A stretch of 64,000 bases of DNA from NCBI RefSeq assembly GCF_020091585.1, contig NZ_CP083582.1, forward strand, positions 682,001-746,000, read 5' to 3'. Below the pieces are notes generated by a model. That model ran no database searches, was not told where the DNA came from, and was given only the letters and a program-made list of their open reading frames with translations. The position numbers were made by a program, and so were the translations under genes. This DNA is from Kovacikia minuta CCNUW1 (GTDB taxonomy: Bacteria > Cyanobacteriota > Cyanobacteriia > Leptolyngbyales > Leptolyngbyaceae). This document shows, one piece after another, positions 28,468-38,222 of this stretch (positions within the stretch are counted from its first letter, which is position 1; each line of letters starts with the position of its first letter).

Positions 28468-29514
28468 TCAAAGGAACCAACCATAGCTGTGCAATCCTTT
28501 GCCCAACAGGTTGACGCCCAGATAGCAAACCCAGACGACAAGGAATCCAGCAGATGCCAGAATTGCTGGGCGGCGTCCCTGCCAGCCTTTGGTGATGCGG
28601 GCATGGAGATAGGCGGCAAAGACCAACCAGGTGATCAACGCCCAGGTTTCCTTGGGGTCCCAACTCCAGTAAGATCCCCAGGCTTCATTCGCCCAGACCG
28701 CACCTGCAATGATGCCAATGGTTAGCAGGGGAAACCCCAGACCAATAATGCGGTAACTGATGTTGTCGAGGGTGTCTGCCAGAGTCAGGCGTTGGGGGGA
28801 GAGGGGTATGGGGTGTGGGGTGTGGGGTGTGGAGTCTGGGGGAGCTTCGAGAACGGCAGTTGCTGAACCGTTGGCATCTAAGCTAAGGGGGACATCTGTG
28901 GAAGAAATGGTGCCAGTCTTAGCGGTATTGACTTCTTCTTTAGAACGGTGAAGCTGGTAGTTTTTGTCGCGGAAGCTGCCTGTGCCGACGGAACTACCTC
29001 GCAGTTCGATGGCTTGACCACGGGTAACGACCAGAAAGGCGATCGCCAGCAGCGCCCCAACCATCAACGTGGCATAGCTCAGCATCATAATGCTGACATG
29101 CATCATCAGCCAGTTAGACTTGAGCGCAGGCACCAATGGAGCAGATTCCTGCATATTATCGGGTAGGGTAATTGCCGCGAAGGCAGCAATACTCATTGCC
29201 ACAGGAGCGGTTATGGTGCCCACTAAGCGGCTCCTGCTCATGTTTTCAGCAATCAGATGAATCGTGGTAATGCCCCAGGTGAGGAAGAAAAGAGATTCGT
29301 AGAGATTACTAATTGGGAAATAGCCCGCTTCTAGCCATCGGGCTGCTAATAGAGCAGCAACTGAGAGATTTGCGATCGCCATCCCCGTTGTCCCCATAAC
29401 CGCCAGGTAGGGTATCCGTGGAAACGCCGCTCCGACCCAGTAGATCAGCATCGTGGCGAACAGGATTGCGAATGAAGCGTTATCTAAAATATTCTGTAGC
29501 TTGATTAAATCCAT
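28468..29514 (-). CDS. ccsB: cytochrome c biogenesis protein CcsB (chloroplast CcsA-like)
   Basis: A 348-residue membrane protein of System II cytochrome c maturation, which carries heme across the thylakoid membrane and attaches it to apocytochromes with Ccs1. About eight membrane segments can be traced. The heme-handling WWD signature is [18 protein letters not shown], and conserved His residues are in [20 protein letters not shown] and FAAYLHAR. The loop at ~200-245 holds a repeat-derived insert ([14 protein letters not shown]) where other family members are shorter. The name follows the bacterial usage; in chloroplasts the same protein is CcsA. Confidence 0.93.
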   Translation of the reverse strand: MDLIKLQNILDNASFAILFATMLIYWVGAAFPRIPYLAVMGTTGMAIANLSVAALLAARWLEAGYFPISNLYESLFFLTWGITTIHLIAENMSRSRLVGTITAPVAMSIAAFAAITLPDNMQESAPLVPALKSNWLMMHVSIMMLSYATLMVGALLAIAFLVVTRGQAIELRGSSVGTGSFRDKNYQLHRSKEEVNTAKTGTISSTDVPLSLDANGSATAVLEAPPDSTPHTPHPIPLSPQRLTLADTLDNISYRIIGLGFPLLTIGIIAGAVWANEAWGSYWSWDPKETWALITWLVFAAYLHARITKGWQGRRPAILASAGFLVVWVCYLGVNLLGKGLHSYGWFL

Positions 29515-29577
29515 GCCATCTCTTCTCCAGGCGATCGAAAGCAGCGCTTTAAACGGTCTTTCCTCTATCCTACGATG

Positions 29578-29764
29578 AGGGGAGGTGTCAGGTGTCAGGT
29601 GTCAGGTTTCAGGGAAGAATTAAAAATTGAGAATTAAGAGCTAACCAGAAAAGCTCAGCACTCACCTTCAACTCATAATTCATAATTCATAATTCATAAT
29701 TCATAATTCATAATTCATAATTTATTCCTCATCCCTCATCCCTCATCCCTCATCCCTCACCCTT
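29578..29764. repeat. short tandem repeat block
   Basis: A series of gtcaggt units, seven or so aattcat units and five catccct units lie between ccsB and the DUF3352 gene. No gene is present. Confidence 0.85.
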
Positions 29765-29765
29765 C

Positions 29766-31514
29766 TCATGGTGACGGGCTAGTTTCTGGCGAGGGGCTGG
29801 CTTCGGGAGACGCGGGTAACTTGGGGCTGGGAAGTGGTCCCGGTCTGTTGCCTTTTTGGAGCCAGACAAACACGTCATAGCGCGTGGTGCGATCGTCGCT
29901 AATGGAGGCGGTTACACCCAAAGAGCGAATCGCCGCGACCAATTCTCGGTTGCCTGGAGGCAGTTGCAAGAGTGGCAGGTTTTTGGAATTGATGGCGCGA
30001 TCGACGTTAACAAAGAAATGCCCGTTGTTGGGGTTCGGTTCGGACGGCACAGCGGTTTTGAAATCTGGGCTGTCTGCCAGAGATGCGGTCGGTTTGGGGA
30101 CCATTGAATTGGCGATCGGTGCGCCCAATGTCAGAAAAGCCACATCCCCATCCAGCCAACCTCTCGTAATAGTTGGTCCGCCAACGGGTAAAGACCAGTT
30201 GGTGACCGGGCGATCGCCCAATCTCGACTGCTCGACCTTGAATTTATACTTACTTGCCATTGCGTCGTCCAACCGCTTGAACGTATCTTCTGCGGCGCGC
30301 CGATCGCTGGCCTGAACCATAAACGCCAGACCAAATGGGAGGCTAGGGGAACCTCCCTCAGGGGCAGCAACCAGAGCCAGAGAAAACTCTCCCTGCATCC
30401 AATCCAGAAAATCCTTGTCCAGATCCATCCCGATCGTAGACTTTAAGCCATCGCGTAACGCTTGGGGATTGATCGGAGAAATCGGGTTCGCGGTTGCCCC
30501 CTGACTATAATCCTGCCAGAACTGCTTCAAATTACCGCCCGAAGCCATGATCAGGGTATCTGCTGGGAGCCGCCCTGGCATGCTTTTGGCCGTATTACTA
30601 ACACTGTATCGACGCTGGCTATCCGGTTTTAGCCAGGAAACACTCTTCAGCCGAACTCCTTCTGCTTCCAGAACAGCGGTTGCTGCCAATCCCTGCACCT
30701 GCTGCACCTGTGCCAAACTTTGCGGCGAAACGGATTTACCCGAGTTAGCAGCGGTTACGGCTGCCGCTGCGGGAAGATTCACATAGATTTTGCTGAAAGG
30801 TTGAGCCGCCTGAATTTTGCTCAATGCCTGACTGTAACCAGGAGTCGCAGCCAGAGCAGGCCCTCCCTTGTAGGTGTCGATCGCCCGATCCATTGCCTTT
30901 GGATCGTTGGTGACAACAACCAGCCTGCCCTCCAAAACAGCGACCGAGTAGTTCTGAGCCGCAGCCCCTTGCGTCTCCTTGATTGGAATCCCTTGATAGG
31001 TCCGGTCTACTAACTTACCCGATTGGGGTTTGAACCTTTCCAAGGTTTCCTTCGCCTTACCCCCATCCTGTACAGGCAAGACAATAATCGTGGACTGCTG
31101 GTTTTTGGGTACGGGGGGCAATGCTCCAGACCCACCCGCTGGTGGGGAAGCTGCCTGGGGAGGCAGGAACGAAACGGATACCTCTTTCCCAATCCAGGGT
31201 TTAATATCTCGTTCGTAATTAAATCCATTTGCGGTCAGGATGCGATCGCGCGCACCAGCAAGATTCTGATCCACTGCGGTCTGACTCTGAACCGTCCCAA
31301 ACTCCCGCAGCTTCTCCCACTGCCCCGTATCGGTAGAGACAGAAATCGTCATTAACGCATCCTGAGGAATCACCTCAGATCCCACGGGCAATTCGCCCGG
31401 ACTCGCACCTCGCTGAGTCAAGAGCCAATAAGCTGCGCCACCCCCACCCACTAAAAGCGCCGCAGTACCTAGCGTCAACAGTAAGGACGGCTTCTTCTTT
31501 TTTGTATCAACCAT
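29766..31514 (-). CDS. DUF3352 membrane-anchored protein
   Basis: A 582-residue cyanobacterial protein. After a short basic N-terminus (MVDTKKKKPS) comes one membrane segment (LLLTLGTAALLVGGGGAAYWL), placing the large remainder outside the cytosol. The body resembles DUF3352 proteins: VIPQDALMTISVSTDTGQW, RDIKPWIGKEVSVSF, VVTNDPKAMDRAID, PADTLIMASGGNLKQFW. Such proteins have been seen in thylakoid and plasma-membrane fractions, but their function is unknown. The C-terminus is a Pro/Ser tail with SPEASPSPETSPSP. Confidence 0.85.
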   Translation of the reverse strand: MVDTKKKKPSLLLTLGTAALLVGGGGAAYWLLTQRGASPGELPVGSEVIPQDALMTISVSTDTGQWEKLREFGTVQSQTAVDQNLAGARDRILTANGFNYERDIKPWIGKEVSVSFLPPQAASPPAGGSGALPPVPKNQQSTIIVLPVQDGGKAKETLERFKPQSGKLVDRTYQGIPIKETQGAAAQNYSVAVLEGRLVVVTNDPKAMDRAIDTYKGGPALAATPGYSQALSKIQAAQPFSKIYVNLPAAAAVTAANSGKSVSPQSLAQVQQVQGLAATAVLEAEGVRLKSVSWLKPDSQRRYSVSNTAKSMPGRLPADTLIMASGGNLKQFWQDYSQGATANPISPINPQALRDGLKSTIGMDLDKDFLDWMQGEFSLALVAAPEGGSPSLPFGLAFMVQASDRRAAEDTFKRLDDAMASKYKFKVEQSRLGDRPVTNWSLPVGGPTITRGWLDGDVAFLTLGAPIANSMVPKPTASLADSPDFKTAVPSEPNPNNGHFFVNVDRAINSKNLPLLQLPPGNRELVAAIRSLGVTASISDDRTTRYDVFVWLQKGNRPGPLPSPKLPASPEASPSPETSPSP

Positions 31515-31639
31515 GAGGACAGGGCTTTCCTAATTTGACATGATGGGCAATGCCCTTGTCACTCTAGCAAACCTGGGAGACAACGGAATAGAAATTATTA
31601 GGTGGTAGAGGGCGGGGAAAGGATGAAGGATGGGGGATG

Positions 31640-31790
31640 AAGGATAAAGAGTAAAGATTCCCCACACCCCACACCCCACACCCCACACCCCATCATCTCC
31701 CCACACCCCACACCCCACACCCCATTTTCTACTCAGATGAAAATCTTTTCCCCCACACCCCACACCCCACACCCCACACCCCATTTCCTC
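31640..31790. repeat. cacacccc heptamer tract overlapping a gene start
   Basis: More than a dozen acacccc units in several runs. The last run lies inside the first codons of the GH3 gene and encodes [11 protein letters not shown]. Confidence 0.85.
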
Positions 31791-33083
31791 AACGCATGCC
31801 TGACTGGAGTCAGGTTGCTCCTGGCGATCGCCCTTTTGTGGATTGCGACCCGTCTGAGAAATCCTTTGTTTGCAGATGTGAGAGCCTGGGCGTTCTGGCT
31901 GGCGCTGGCACTAAGTTTGGGGCTATTGATCGGCGAATTCGTAATCTGTAAAACTTCAAAGTCCAAAATTCACCATCGGTTGAATTGGGCAATTTTGACC
32001 CTTGCGCTGCTGGGGTTCCTAACCCTGACTGGTTCAGAACTTAAGTTTCTCTGGACGAAACACAGGGTGTTGCATGCCGAGAGTCAACCTCTGGAAAAAT
32101 TGGGTCATCATTTCATGGTCGGTTACCGGAATTTTGATGAGATTAAGGAGTTGGTTGAGCGGCGGGCGATCGGGGGCGTTTTCATCACAGCCAGAAATAT
32201 CCAACGTCAAACAAAATCGGCAATTCAAACCGAAATTCAGACGCTCCAAACAATTCGTCGCAATCAAGGGTTACCTCCCCTATGGATTGCAACCGACCAG
32301 GAAGGGGGCATCGTTTCTCGCTTTTCTCCACCCTTAACCCGCTTACCCGCCCTGGCAACCATTCCCACCAACCAGAAGCAGGTAACCCGCTATGCCAGAG
32401 TGCATGGACAGGAGCTTTCCGAAGTGGGGGTGAATGTAAACTTTGCTCCAGTCGTTGATCTCAACAAGGGTGTCGTGAATTCCCAGGACAAATTTTCTAA
32501 GATTTACCAGCGGGCGATTTCTGCCGATCCTGAAGTGGTAGCCAGGGTGGCACTATGGTACTGCCAAACCTTGCAGGAATATGGGGTACACTGCACCGCC
32601 AAGCATTTTCCTGGGCTGGGAAGCGTACAAACGGATACCCACCTTGAGTCAGCCGAATTATCTCAACCCATTGCCAAACTGGAGCGGGAAGATTGGGTGC
32701 CATTCCGAGCGTTGATGAATCAGCCGCAGGCATTTGTGATGGTGGGACACGCAAAGCTAACGGCGATCGATGCAGACCATCCCGTGTCATTTTCCAAATC
32801 GGTGATTTCTGACCTGCTCCGCAACTCCTGGAACTATGACGGGGTTTTAGTGACGGATGATTTTTGTATGCAGGCAGTCTACGCCAGTCGGGAGGGGTTG
32901 CAAACTGCTTCGATTGAAGCCTTGAACGCAGGTGTCGATCTGATCCTGATTTCCTATGACAGTGATCTGTTCTACGAGACAATGAATGCGCTATTACAAG
33001 CTGACAAAACCAATCAATTGAGTGATCAACAGCTAAAGATCAGCCGCAGCAGACTGGAACAACACAGAACCTCCCAGAGTTAA
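31737..33083 (+). CDS. membrane-anchored glycoside hydrolase family 3, NagZ-like
   Basis: A 448-residue protein. The first ~12 codons are short-repeat DNA, so the start is uncertain. Three membrane segments follow (VRLLLAIALLWIATRL, WLALALSLGLLIGEFV, LNWAILTLALLGFLTL), which is unusual for cytosolic NagZ. The catalytic domain begins near 115 (GGVFITARNI, WIATDQEGGIVSR). KHFPGLGSVQTDTH is the family's His/Asp general-acid loop and LVTDDFCM has the nucleophile Asp. Such enzymes remove N-acetylglucosamine from muropeptides in wall recycling. Location on the membrane may alter its substrate; this is inference. Confidence 0.88.
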   Translation: MKIFSPTPHTPHPTPHFLNACLTGVRLLLAIALLWIATRLRNPLFADVRAWAFWLALALSLGLLIGEFVICKTSKSKIHHRLNWAILTLALLGFLTLTGSELKFLWTKHRVLHAESQPLEKLGHHFMVGYRNFDEIKELVERRAIGGVFITARNIQRQTKSAIQTEIQTLQTIRRNQGLPPLWIATDQEGGIVSRFSPPLTRLPALATIPTNQKQVTRYARVHGQELSEVGVNVNFAPVVDLNKGVVNSQDKFSKIYQRAISADPEVVARVALWYCQTLQEYGVHCTAKHFPGLGSVQTDTHLESAELSQPIAKLEREDWVPFRALMNQPQAFVMVGHAKLTAIDADHPVSFSKSVISDLLRNSWNYDGVLVTDDFCMQAVYASREGLQTASIEALNAGVDLILISYDSDLFYETMNALLQADKTNQLSDQQLKISRSRLEQHRTSQS

Positions 33084-33187
33084 TTTTTGCTGACAAAAAA
33101 TCAACTGACTTGTAGTAAAAAATACATCGCTATTCTAAAAGGCTCCTGAAAAATGGGAACGAATTTTTCCTATTCAGTTCAAGCCCT

Positions 33188-34330
33188 ATGAAAATTTCGC
33201 TTCCTGCTGCTATTGTTCTCGGTGCTTTTACGTTCGCGAGTTTTGCTGCCTCTAAAGCAGAAGCTTTTGTGCTGGTTGCAAATAGTGAGAGCAACAACAT
33301 CATTCAGTTTGATGAGACGACCAATACCTTTCTGGGGGACTTCACAACACCAGGAATTGGGGGACTACGATCGCCCGATGACCTCACCGTTGGTCCCGAT
33401 GGCAACCTTTACGTTAGTTCTGGCGGTAGCAATAGCCTCAGTATCCTAGATCCTGACTACCCCACCGATTCAGCCATTTTGAAATTTAGTCTGACGGGCA
33501 AATATCTGGGAGTCGCAGCGGCAGGAAATGGCTTGAGCCGCCCCTACGGCAATGCATTTGGACCGGATGGCAATCTTTATGTCAGTAGCTTTCGTACCAA
33601 CCAGATCCTGCGGTATGACGGCAAGACTGGTGAATTTCTGGGGGTTTTTGCCTCAGACAATAACAACGGTCGCGGTCGCGAGAACGGGCTGAACGGTCCT
33701 AACGGTTTGCTGTTTGGCCCCGATGGCAGCCTTTACGTTGCAACGGAGGGTACCGCCAACGATGCCCAGGGAAATCTTGGGTTTCCCTATGCCAGTCAGA
33801 TATTGCGCTACACCCCAGAGCAGGTTGCTGGTACGGTGCCCACGACGACTCCCAGCGTCTTCGTTGATGTGCCAACCCCACTGGATGAAAGCCTGGGCTT
33901 TGTCAGTTTGCTGGGTTTAGCCCTCGCACCCGACCAACAAAGCATTTTTGTCAGCGATTTTGCAGGGGGAATCCGCCAGTATGGGCTGGCAGGAAATCTT
34001 CTCAATGTTTTGTCAACCAACTACACAGGAACCAGTCCAAGTAACAACTTCATCGGAGGTTTAACCTTTGGAGTGGGCGACGACAGTAATACGCTCTACG
34101 CAGCTGGGTTTGATTTCACCAATGAAAATGTTGGTTCTATCCTGGCGTTTGATGGCGCAACGGGTAGTTCAACTGCATTCTCAGGAGCGGCATATACGGA
34201 CCCAGGTCTGCTTCGGACGATCGGCATTGTGGCCGTTCCAGAACCCGCTTCCGTGGCAGGGGCGCTCCTTGCGGTTGGCGGATTGGGGGCAACCTGGAGA
34301 CGAAAACGGCGATCGCCCGCCAAATCCTAG
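33188..34330 (+). CDS. NHL-type beta-propeller protein with PEP-CTERM sorting tail
   Basis: A 380-residue secreted protein. Signal peptide: ISLPAAIVLGAFTFASFAASKAEA. The body has repeated propeller blades of the type SPDDLTVGPDGNLYVSSG, NAFGPDGNLYVSSF and GLLFGPDGSLYVAT. The C-terminus is a PEP-CTERM signal: VPEPASVAGALL, a hydrophobic helix and RRKRR. This tail is cut by an exosortase and sorts the protein to the envelope or exopolysaccharide. The stop codon TAG is supplied by the first bases of a 106-base repeat, so the original end may have been slightly different. Binding partners are unknown. Confidence 0.88.
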   Translation: MKISLPAAIVLGAFTFASFAASKAEAFVLVANSESNNIIQFDETTNTFLGDFTTPGIGGLRSPDDLTVGPDGNLYVSSGGSNSLSILDPDYPTDSAILKFSLTGKYLGVAAAGNGLSRPYGNAFGPDGNLYVSSFRTNQILRYDGKTGEFLGVFASDNNNGRGRENGLNGPNGLLFGPDGSLYVATEGTANDAQGNLGFPYASQILRYTPEQVAGTVPTTTPSVFVDVPTPLDESLGFVSLLGLALAPDQQSIFVSDFAGGIRQYGLAGNLLNVLSTNYTGTSPSNNFIGGLTFGVGDDSNTLYAAGFDFTNENVGSILAFDGATGSSTAFSGAAYTDPGLLRTIGIVAVPEPASVAGALLAVGGLGATWRRKRRSPAKS

Positions 34331-34432
34331 AGCATCGGTACAGTATTTCGAGAAACCGGGTTTCTGGTGAGGATATTCAGCGAAAATTGAGCATCTCACA
34401 GCAGAAACCCGGTTTCTGTACCGGCGTTCTAG
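34327..34432. repeat. 106-base palindromic element, copy 4
   Basis: Same length, orientation and, by eye, identical sequence to the copy at 26402-26507. Its terminal CTAG provides the stop codon of the preceding gene. Confidence 0.88.
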
Positions 34433-34518
34433 GAGCTGCGAGCTATCCGGTGATTGAGGAAGGCGTTTAAAGTCCAGTCCATCCACCGTTCTTGAGGATC
34501 TCAAATTAAATCAATATC

Positions 34519-34603
34519 GGCAATTCCAGTCATAGGGGCTTGGCATGCGGCAGATAGGCTGGCGGCAATGGCACAGGTTTTTGCCCGCATGCCAAGAATT
34601 GCC
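34519..34603. repeat. nested inverted repeat between the PEP-CTERM and rseP genes
   Basis: cttggcatgcgg (34539-34550) pairs with ccgcatgccaag (34585-34596), and outer arms ggcaatt (34519-34525) and aattgcc (34597-34603) pair as well. It could be a terminator or a small palindromic element. The remainder of the gap 34433-34725 shows nothing else. Confidence 0.55.
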
Positions 34604-34725
34604 ACCCTCCCTTACCCAATCACAATTAACTCCTTCTAGAGAGGTCAACATTCGCTGGTTTGTGTCAGCCTATTACAATAGATAAACCTGAGATAACGAT
34701 ATAGCTGAGCATAACCGGACTTTTT

Positions 34726-35832
34726 ATGGCGACTTCGACGGTCTTTTCTTATTTGCCTGCGATCGCAATTCTGGCACTTCTAATCTTTGTGCATGAACTC
34801 GGTCACTTCATGGCAGCCCGCCTGCAAGGGATTCATGCCAATCGGTTTTCGATTGGTTTTGGTCCCATCCTATGGAAATACCAGGGTCCAGAAACCGAGT
34901 ACGCCCTGCGTGCTTTGCCGTTAGGTGGTTTTGTGGGTTTCCCCGATGATGATCCGGACAGCACCATTCCCCCGGATGACCCCAATTTGTTGAAAAATCG
35001 CCCCGTTTTGGATCGGGCGATCGTCATTAGTGCAGGGGTAATTGCTAATTTAATCTTTGCCTATCTGGTTCTCGTTGTTCAGGTGGGAACGATTGGAGTC
35101 GCTGAAGGGTTTAACTTTGGGCCAGGTGTCCTGGTTCCAGAAGTGGTTTCTGTCGATTCTCCTGCTGCCAGGGGAGGGATGAAATCTGGTGACATCATCC
35201 TGACAGCGAACGGTCAGAAATTTAAAGCGGCGGCCTCCGATCAAGAGGCAAAGTCAGAAATTGAATCACTCCAGAAAGTCATTCAAACCAATCCCAATCA
35301 GCCAGTTCAGATTACCGTTCAACGGGATGATCAAACCCTCGACCTGACGGTTACCCCCAAGACTGGACCCGACGGAAAAGGACAGGTGGGTGTCCGTCTG
35401 GCTGCAAACGGTACCCCGATTTTTCGTGCTGCAAAGAACCCGTTTGAAGTTTTGAGCCTGGCTGCCAGAAACTTCCAAAATATTTGTTTAGTAACGGTTG
35501 AGGGATTTGGCAAACTGATTACCAACTTCAGAGAAACAGCCGGGCAGGTCAGCGGTCCGGTCAACATTGTTCGGGCTGGAGCAAAGCTTGCCTCCGATTC
35601 CAACTCCTCTGGATTGTTTTTCTACACCGCTCTAATTAGCATCAACCTGGCAATTATCAACATTCTGCCGCTGCCAGCCCTGGATGGTGGACATCTGGCT
35701 TTTCTTCTGTTTGAAGGAGTGCGAGGCAAACCGCTGCCCACTCGCATTCAAGACGGTGCCACCCAAACCGGATTGATGCTTCTACTCGGCTTGGGCATTT
35801 TCCTGATCGTCCGAGAACTGATCTTCCAATAA
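34726..35832 (+). CDS. rseP: site-2 intramembrane metalloprotease RseP
   Basis: A 368-residue M50 protease that cuts membrane-embedded substrates, classically anti-sigma factors. The zinc site is HELGH (His23, His27) in the first membrane segment, and the third ligand lies in LPALDGG (Asp320). A PDZ domain spans ~130-225 (VVSVDSPAARGGMKSGDIILTA is its ligand-groove region, shown here in part as SPAARGGMKSGD). Four membrane segments can be traced. The gene for endonuclease III begins 36 bases downstream on the same strand. Confidence 0.94.
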   Translation: MATSTVFSYLPAIAILALLIFVHELGHFMAARLQGIHANRFSIGFGPILWKYQGPETEYALRALPLGGFVGFPDDDPDSTIPPDDPNLLKNRPVLDRAIVISAGVIANLIFAYLVLVVQVGTIGVAEGFNFGPGVLVPEVVSVDSPAARGGMKSGDIILTANGQKFKAAASDQEAKSEIESLQKVIQTNPNQPVQITVQRDDQTLDLTVTPKTGPDGKGQVGVRLAANGTPIFRAAKNPFEVLSLAARNFQNICLVTVEGFGKLITNFRETAGQVSGPVNIVRAGAKLASDSNSSGLFFYTALISINLAIINILPLPALDGGHLAFLLFEGVRGKPLPTRIQDGATQTGLMLLLGLGIFLIVRELIFQ

Positions 35833-35868
35833 CCCCCCTTCCCCCTTCGCCTTTCCCCCTTCCCCTTT

Positions 35869-36591
35869 GTGAGTACCTCCCGCAAGTTATCAACGAAGCA
35901 ACGGGCGATCGAGATTTTGCTGCGTCTGAAACAGCATTATCCCGATGCCACCTGTTCATTGAATTACGAAACTCCCGTTCAACTCCTGGTCGCAACGATT
36001 TTGTCCGCCCAATGTACGGACGATCGCGTCAATCTGGTCACACCAGAGCTATTTCGACGGTTTCCCGATGCTGCATCGTTGGCAGGGGCAGACCTGGCAG
36101 AAATCGAAGCACTGGTAAAGTCCACTGGGTTTTATCGCAATAAGGCGAAAAATATCCAGGGGGCTTGTCGCATGATTATGGAAGAATTTGGGGGCGAAAT
36201 TCCTCAACTGATGGAAAATCTGCTGAAGTTACCAGGAGTTGCCCGTAAAACGGCGAATGTTGTACTGGCAAATGCGTTTGGTATCAACATGGGGGTTACG
36301 GTGGATACCCATGTGAAACGGCTGAGTTATCGGTTGGGGCTAACACAGCACACCGACCCAATTCGGATTGAGCGGGATTTGATGAAGCTACTGCCCCAGC
36401 CCGATTGGGAAAACTGGTCGATCCGGCTGATTTATCATGGTCGGGCAGTTTGTAAAGCGAGAAACCCGCTCTGCGATCGCTGCTTTCTCGCCGATCTCTG
36501 CCCTTCCGCCAACCTGGTGCAAAAGCCCTTAGCAACGCCTGAAGTCGAAGTGCTAGAACCCGTAACCCTGGAGACAGAAGCCGCTCTTTAG
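35869..36591 (+). CDS. nth: endonuclease III
   Basis: A 240-residue DNA glycosylase/AP lyase that removes oxidised pyrimidines in base-excision repair. The helix-hairpin-helix is LPGVARKTANVV with catalytic Lys127, and the catalytic Asp146 is in VDTHVKR. The 4Fe-4S cluster uses Cys195-x6-Cys202-x2-Cys205-x5-Cys211. The start is GTG. About 25 residues beyond the cluster extend past the usual bacterial end. It is probably co-transcribed with rseP. Confidence 0.96.
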   Translation: MSTSRKLSTKQRAIEILLRLKQHYPDATCSLNYETPVQLLVATILSAQCTDDRVNLVTPELFRRFPDAASLAGADLAEIEALVKSTGFYRNKAKNIQGACRMIMEEFGGEIPQLMENLLKLPGVARKTANVVLANAFGINMGVTVDTHVKRLSYRLGLTQHTDPIRIERDLMKLLPQPDWENWSIRLIYHGRAVCKARNPLCDRCFLADLCPSANLVQKPLATPEVEVLEPVTLETEAAL

Positions 36592-36688
36592 TACCTGTAA
36601 CCTGAAGCTCTTTGCCATTGGCTGTTTCTTCCCTGACACCTATCACCTGACACCTGATACCTGATACAAATTGATCTGAGTCTATAGG

Positions 36689-36718
36689 TGTCAATTTAGC
36701 CCTCAAACTCGCTATAAT
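36689..36718 (+). promoter_or_regulatory. probable promoter of rpsN
   Basis: A perfect -10 box TATAAT (36713-36718) lies 40 bases before the rpsN ATG. The best -35 is tgtcaa (36689-36694) at 18-base spacing, which is weak. The -10 is the main evidence. Confidence 0.5.
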
Positions 36719-36757
36719 GCTAAATTGTGTCTTTATTAATGAGCATCGGGATGATAC

Positions 36758-37060
36758 ATGGCTAAGAAAAGCATGGTTGAGCGGGAAAAGAAACGCCAAA
36801 AACTAGTCGATAAGTATGCCAAGAAGCGCGAGGAGCTGAAGGAACAGTTCTCTGCTGCTACCTCCCAGCAGCAAAAACTGGCAATCCATCGTGAGCTTCA
36901 GCAGCTTCCCCGCAACAGTTCCCCCGATCGCTTGCGGAACCGCTGTTGGGCGACAGGTCGTCCCAGGGGCTACTATCGGGACTTCGGCGTTTCTCGTCAC
37001 GTTTTGAGAGAAATGGCGCACCAGGGATTGCTGCCCGGTGTCGTGAAATCCAGTTGGTAA
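36758..37060 (+). CDS. rpsN: 30S ribosomal protein S14
   Basis: A 100-residue small-subunit protein of the long, zinc-free S14 type. [15 protein letters not shown] is the basic N-terminal helix, and the C-terminal block [16 protein letters not shown] followed by [16 protein letters not shown] is the universal S14 signature. It binds the 16S rRNA head near the decoding region. It stands alone rather than in a ribosomal operon, as is common in cyanobacteria. Confidence 0.98.
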   Translation: MAKKSMVEREKKRQKLVDKYAKKREELKEQFSAATSQQQKLAIHRELQQLPRNSSPDRLRNRCWATGRPRGYYRDFGVSRHVLREMAHQGLLPGVVKSSW

Positions 37061-37147
37061 TTTCAAGTTGTGAATTATAAGTTCTAAGTCTTAAGTTTTT
37101 TTTGAGAGATTTATAACTTAAAACTCAAAACTCAAAACTTAAAACTT

Positions 37148-37477
37148 TTATTGTCCGCAGCAGCGATCGATGCCGAGACTGTCTAAAAGCAGGTCGCTGA
37201 CTGCGTTGGCAATGGCAAACTGGCTAAAAAAGCTTTCCGAGAAGTCGAATGCTTCCATTTCGGTGACGATCGCGATGACGAGTGCGCCGAGATCATTTTC
37301 CCCTTCCATACGCTGCCGGACAAAGATCTGAGCAGCACGTTCGGCTATTTGTTGATTGACTCGCTCTGGGATAAATTCCTGGTCTAACCAACCCTGTAAT
37401 GCTTCACGTAGCCATTTTCCCTCCTGCTGTGGATTTCGGGCAGGTGGAAGGGTAATCGGTGGAATCGGTTCAACCAT
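37148..37477 (-). CDS. conserved cyanobacterial hypothetical protein
   Basis: About 109 residues from the ATG at 37477 ([19 protein letters not shown]). An ATG at 37516 would add 13 residues and overlap the divergent aat start, so it is less likely. The protein is acidic and helical ([27 protein letters not shown]), with [18 protein letters not shown] and a C-terminal IDRCCG. No function is known to me. It is divergently transcribed from aat, sharing a 37-base control region. Confidence 0.7.
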   Translation of the reverse strand: MVEPIPPITLPPARNPQQEGKWLREALQGWLDQEFIPERVNQQIAERAAQIFVRQRMEGENDLGALVIAIVTEMEAFDFSESFFSQFAIANAVSDLLLDSLGIDRCCGQ

Positions 37478-37514
37478 ACTTGCATTTTCCCACAGCCTTA
37501 AGATTGTGTCAGCC

Positions 37515-38102
37515 ATGAGCGGTAGTCAGTTCGATATTCCATCCATCATTCGTGGGTATGCACAGGGCTACTTTTTGATGGCAGACGAATCAGGGAATCA
37601 TCTGGGGTGGTACTCCAGCCGTCAACGGACACTCATTCCCTTAGATGAAAAGTTTCACTATCCCCGATCGTTGCGGCGGGTTTTGAATCAAAATCGCTTT
37701 ACCGTTGCGGTGAATCAGGATTTTGCTGGGGTGGTAGAAGGCTGTGCGAACCGGGAAACCACCTGGATTTCTGAGGAATTGAAGGAGATTTATTGGGCGT
37801 TACATCGGGCAGGATGGGCCCACAGCTTTGAAACCTGGCAGGGCGATCGACTGGCTGGCGGAATTTTAGGTATCGTTATCGGCGCTGCCTTTATTGGTGA
37901 ATCTATGTTTTATCGCATCCCGGAAGGCTCCAAGGTGGCGTTGGTGAAACTGGTCGAACGGTTACGCAATAATCATTTTGTTTTATTTGACGCCCAGATG
38001 ATGAATCCTCACCTGGAAAGATTTGGAGCGATGACCATTCAAGATGCCGAGTATCAGAACTTACTCGCCCAGGCATTACAACGCCAGTGCTCGTTGGAAT
38101 AG
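37515..38102 (+). CDS. aat: leucyl/phenylalanyl-tRNA-protein transferase
   Basis: About 195 residues from [18 protein letters not shown]; an upstream GTG-like start at 37356 would read across the divergent gene and is rejected. The enzyme moves Leu or Phe from tRNA to proteins with N-terminal Arg or Lys, marking them for ClpS/ClpAP-type degradation. Family segments are [49 protein letters not shown] and FIGESMFYR. The bacterial FPW signature is replaced by YFLMAD, as in other cyanobacteria. Confidence 0.93.
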   Translation: MSGSQFDIPSIIRGYAQGYFLMADESGNHLGWYSSRQRTLIPLDEKFHYPRSLRRVLNQNRFTVAVNQDFAGVVEGCANRETTWISEELKEIYWALHRAGWAHSFETWQGDRLAGGILGIVIGAAFIGESMFYRIPEGSKVALVKLVERLRNNHFVLFDAQMMNPHLERFGAMTIQDAEYQNLLAQALQRQCSLE

Positions 38103-38193
38103 CGAGTGCATGGGGCAGTGATTCTACGGCTAGAGGGCGATCCCGTGGCATTAATCATACTCAAAAGCAAAGGTGAAACTCTCCTAGGAGGGA

Positions 38194-38222
38194 TTGGGGA
38201 TCGCTGTTTCGTGCGTTATAGT
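38194..38222 (+). promoter_or_regulatory. possible promoter of the riboswitch transcript
   Basis: ttgggg (38194-38199), 17 bases, then tatagt (38217-38222). If used, the transcript would carry a leader of about 420 bases before the stress-protein gene. The 38103-38193 stretch shows nothing else. Confidence 0.35.
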
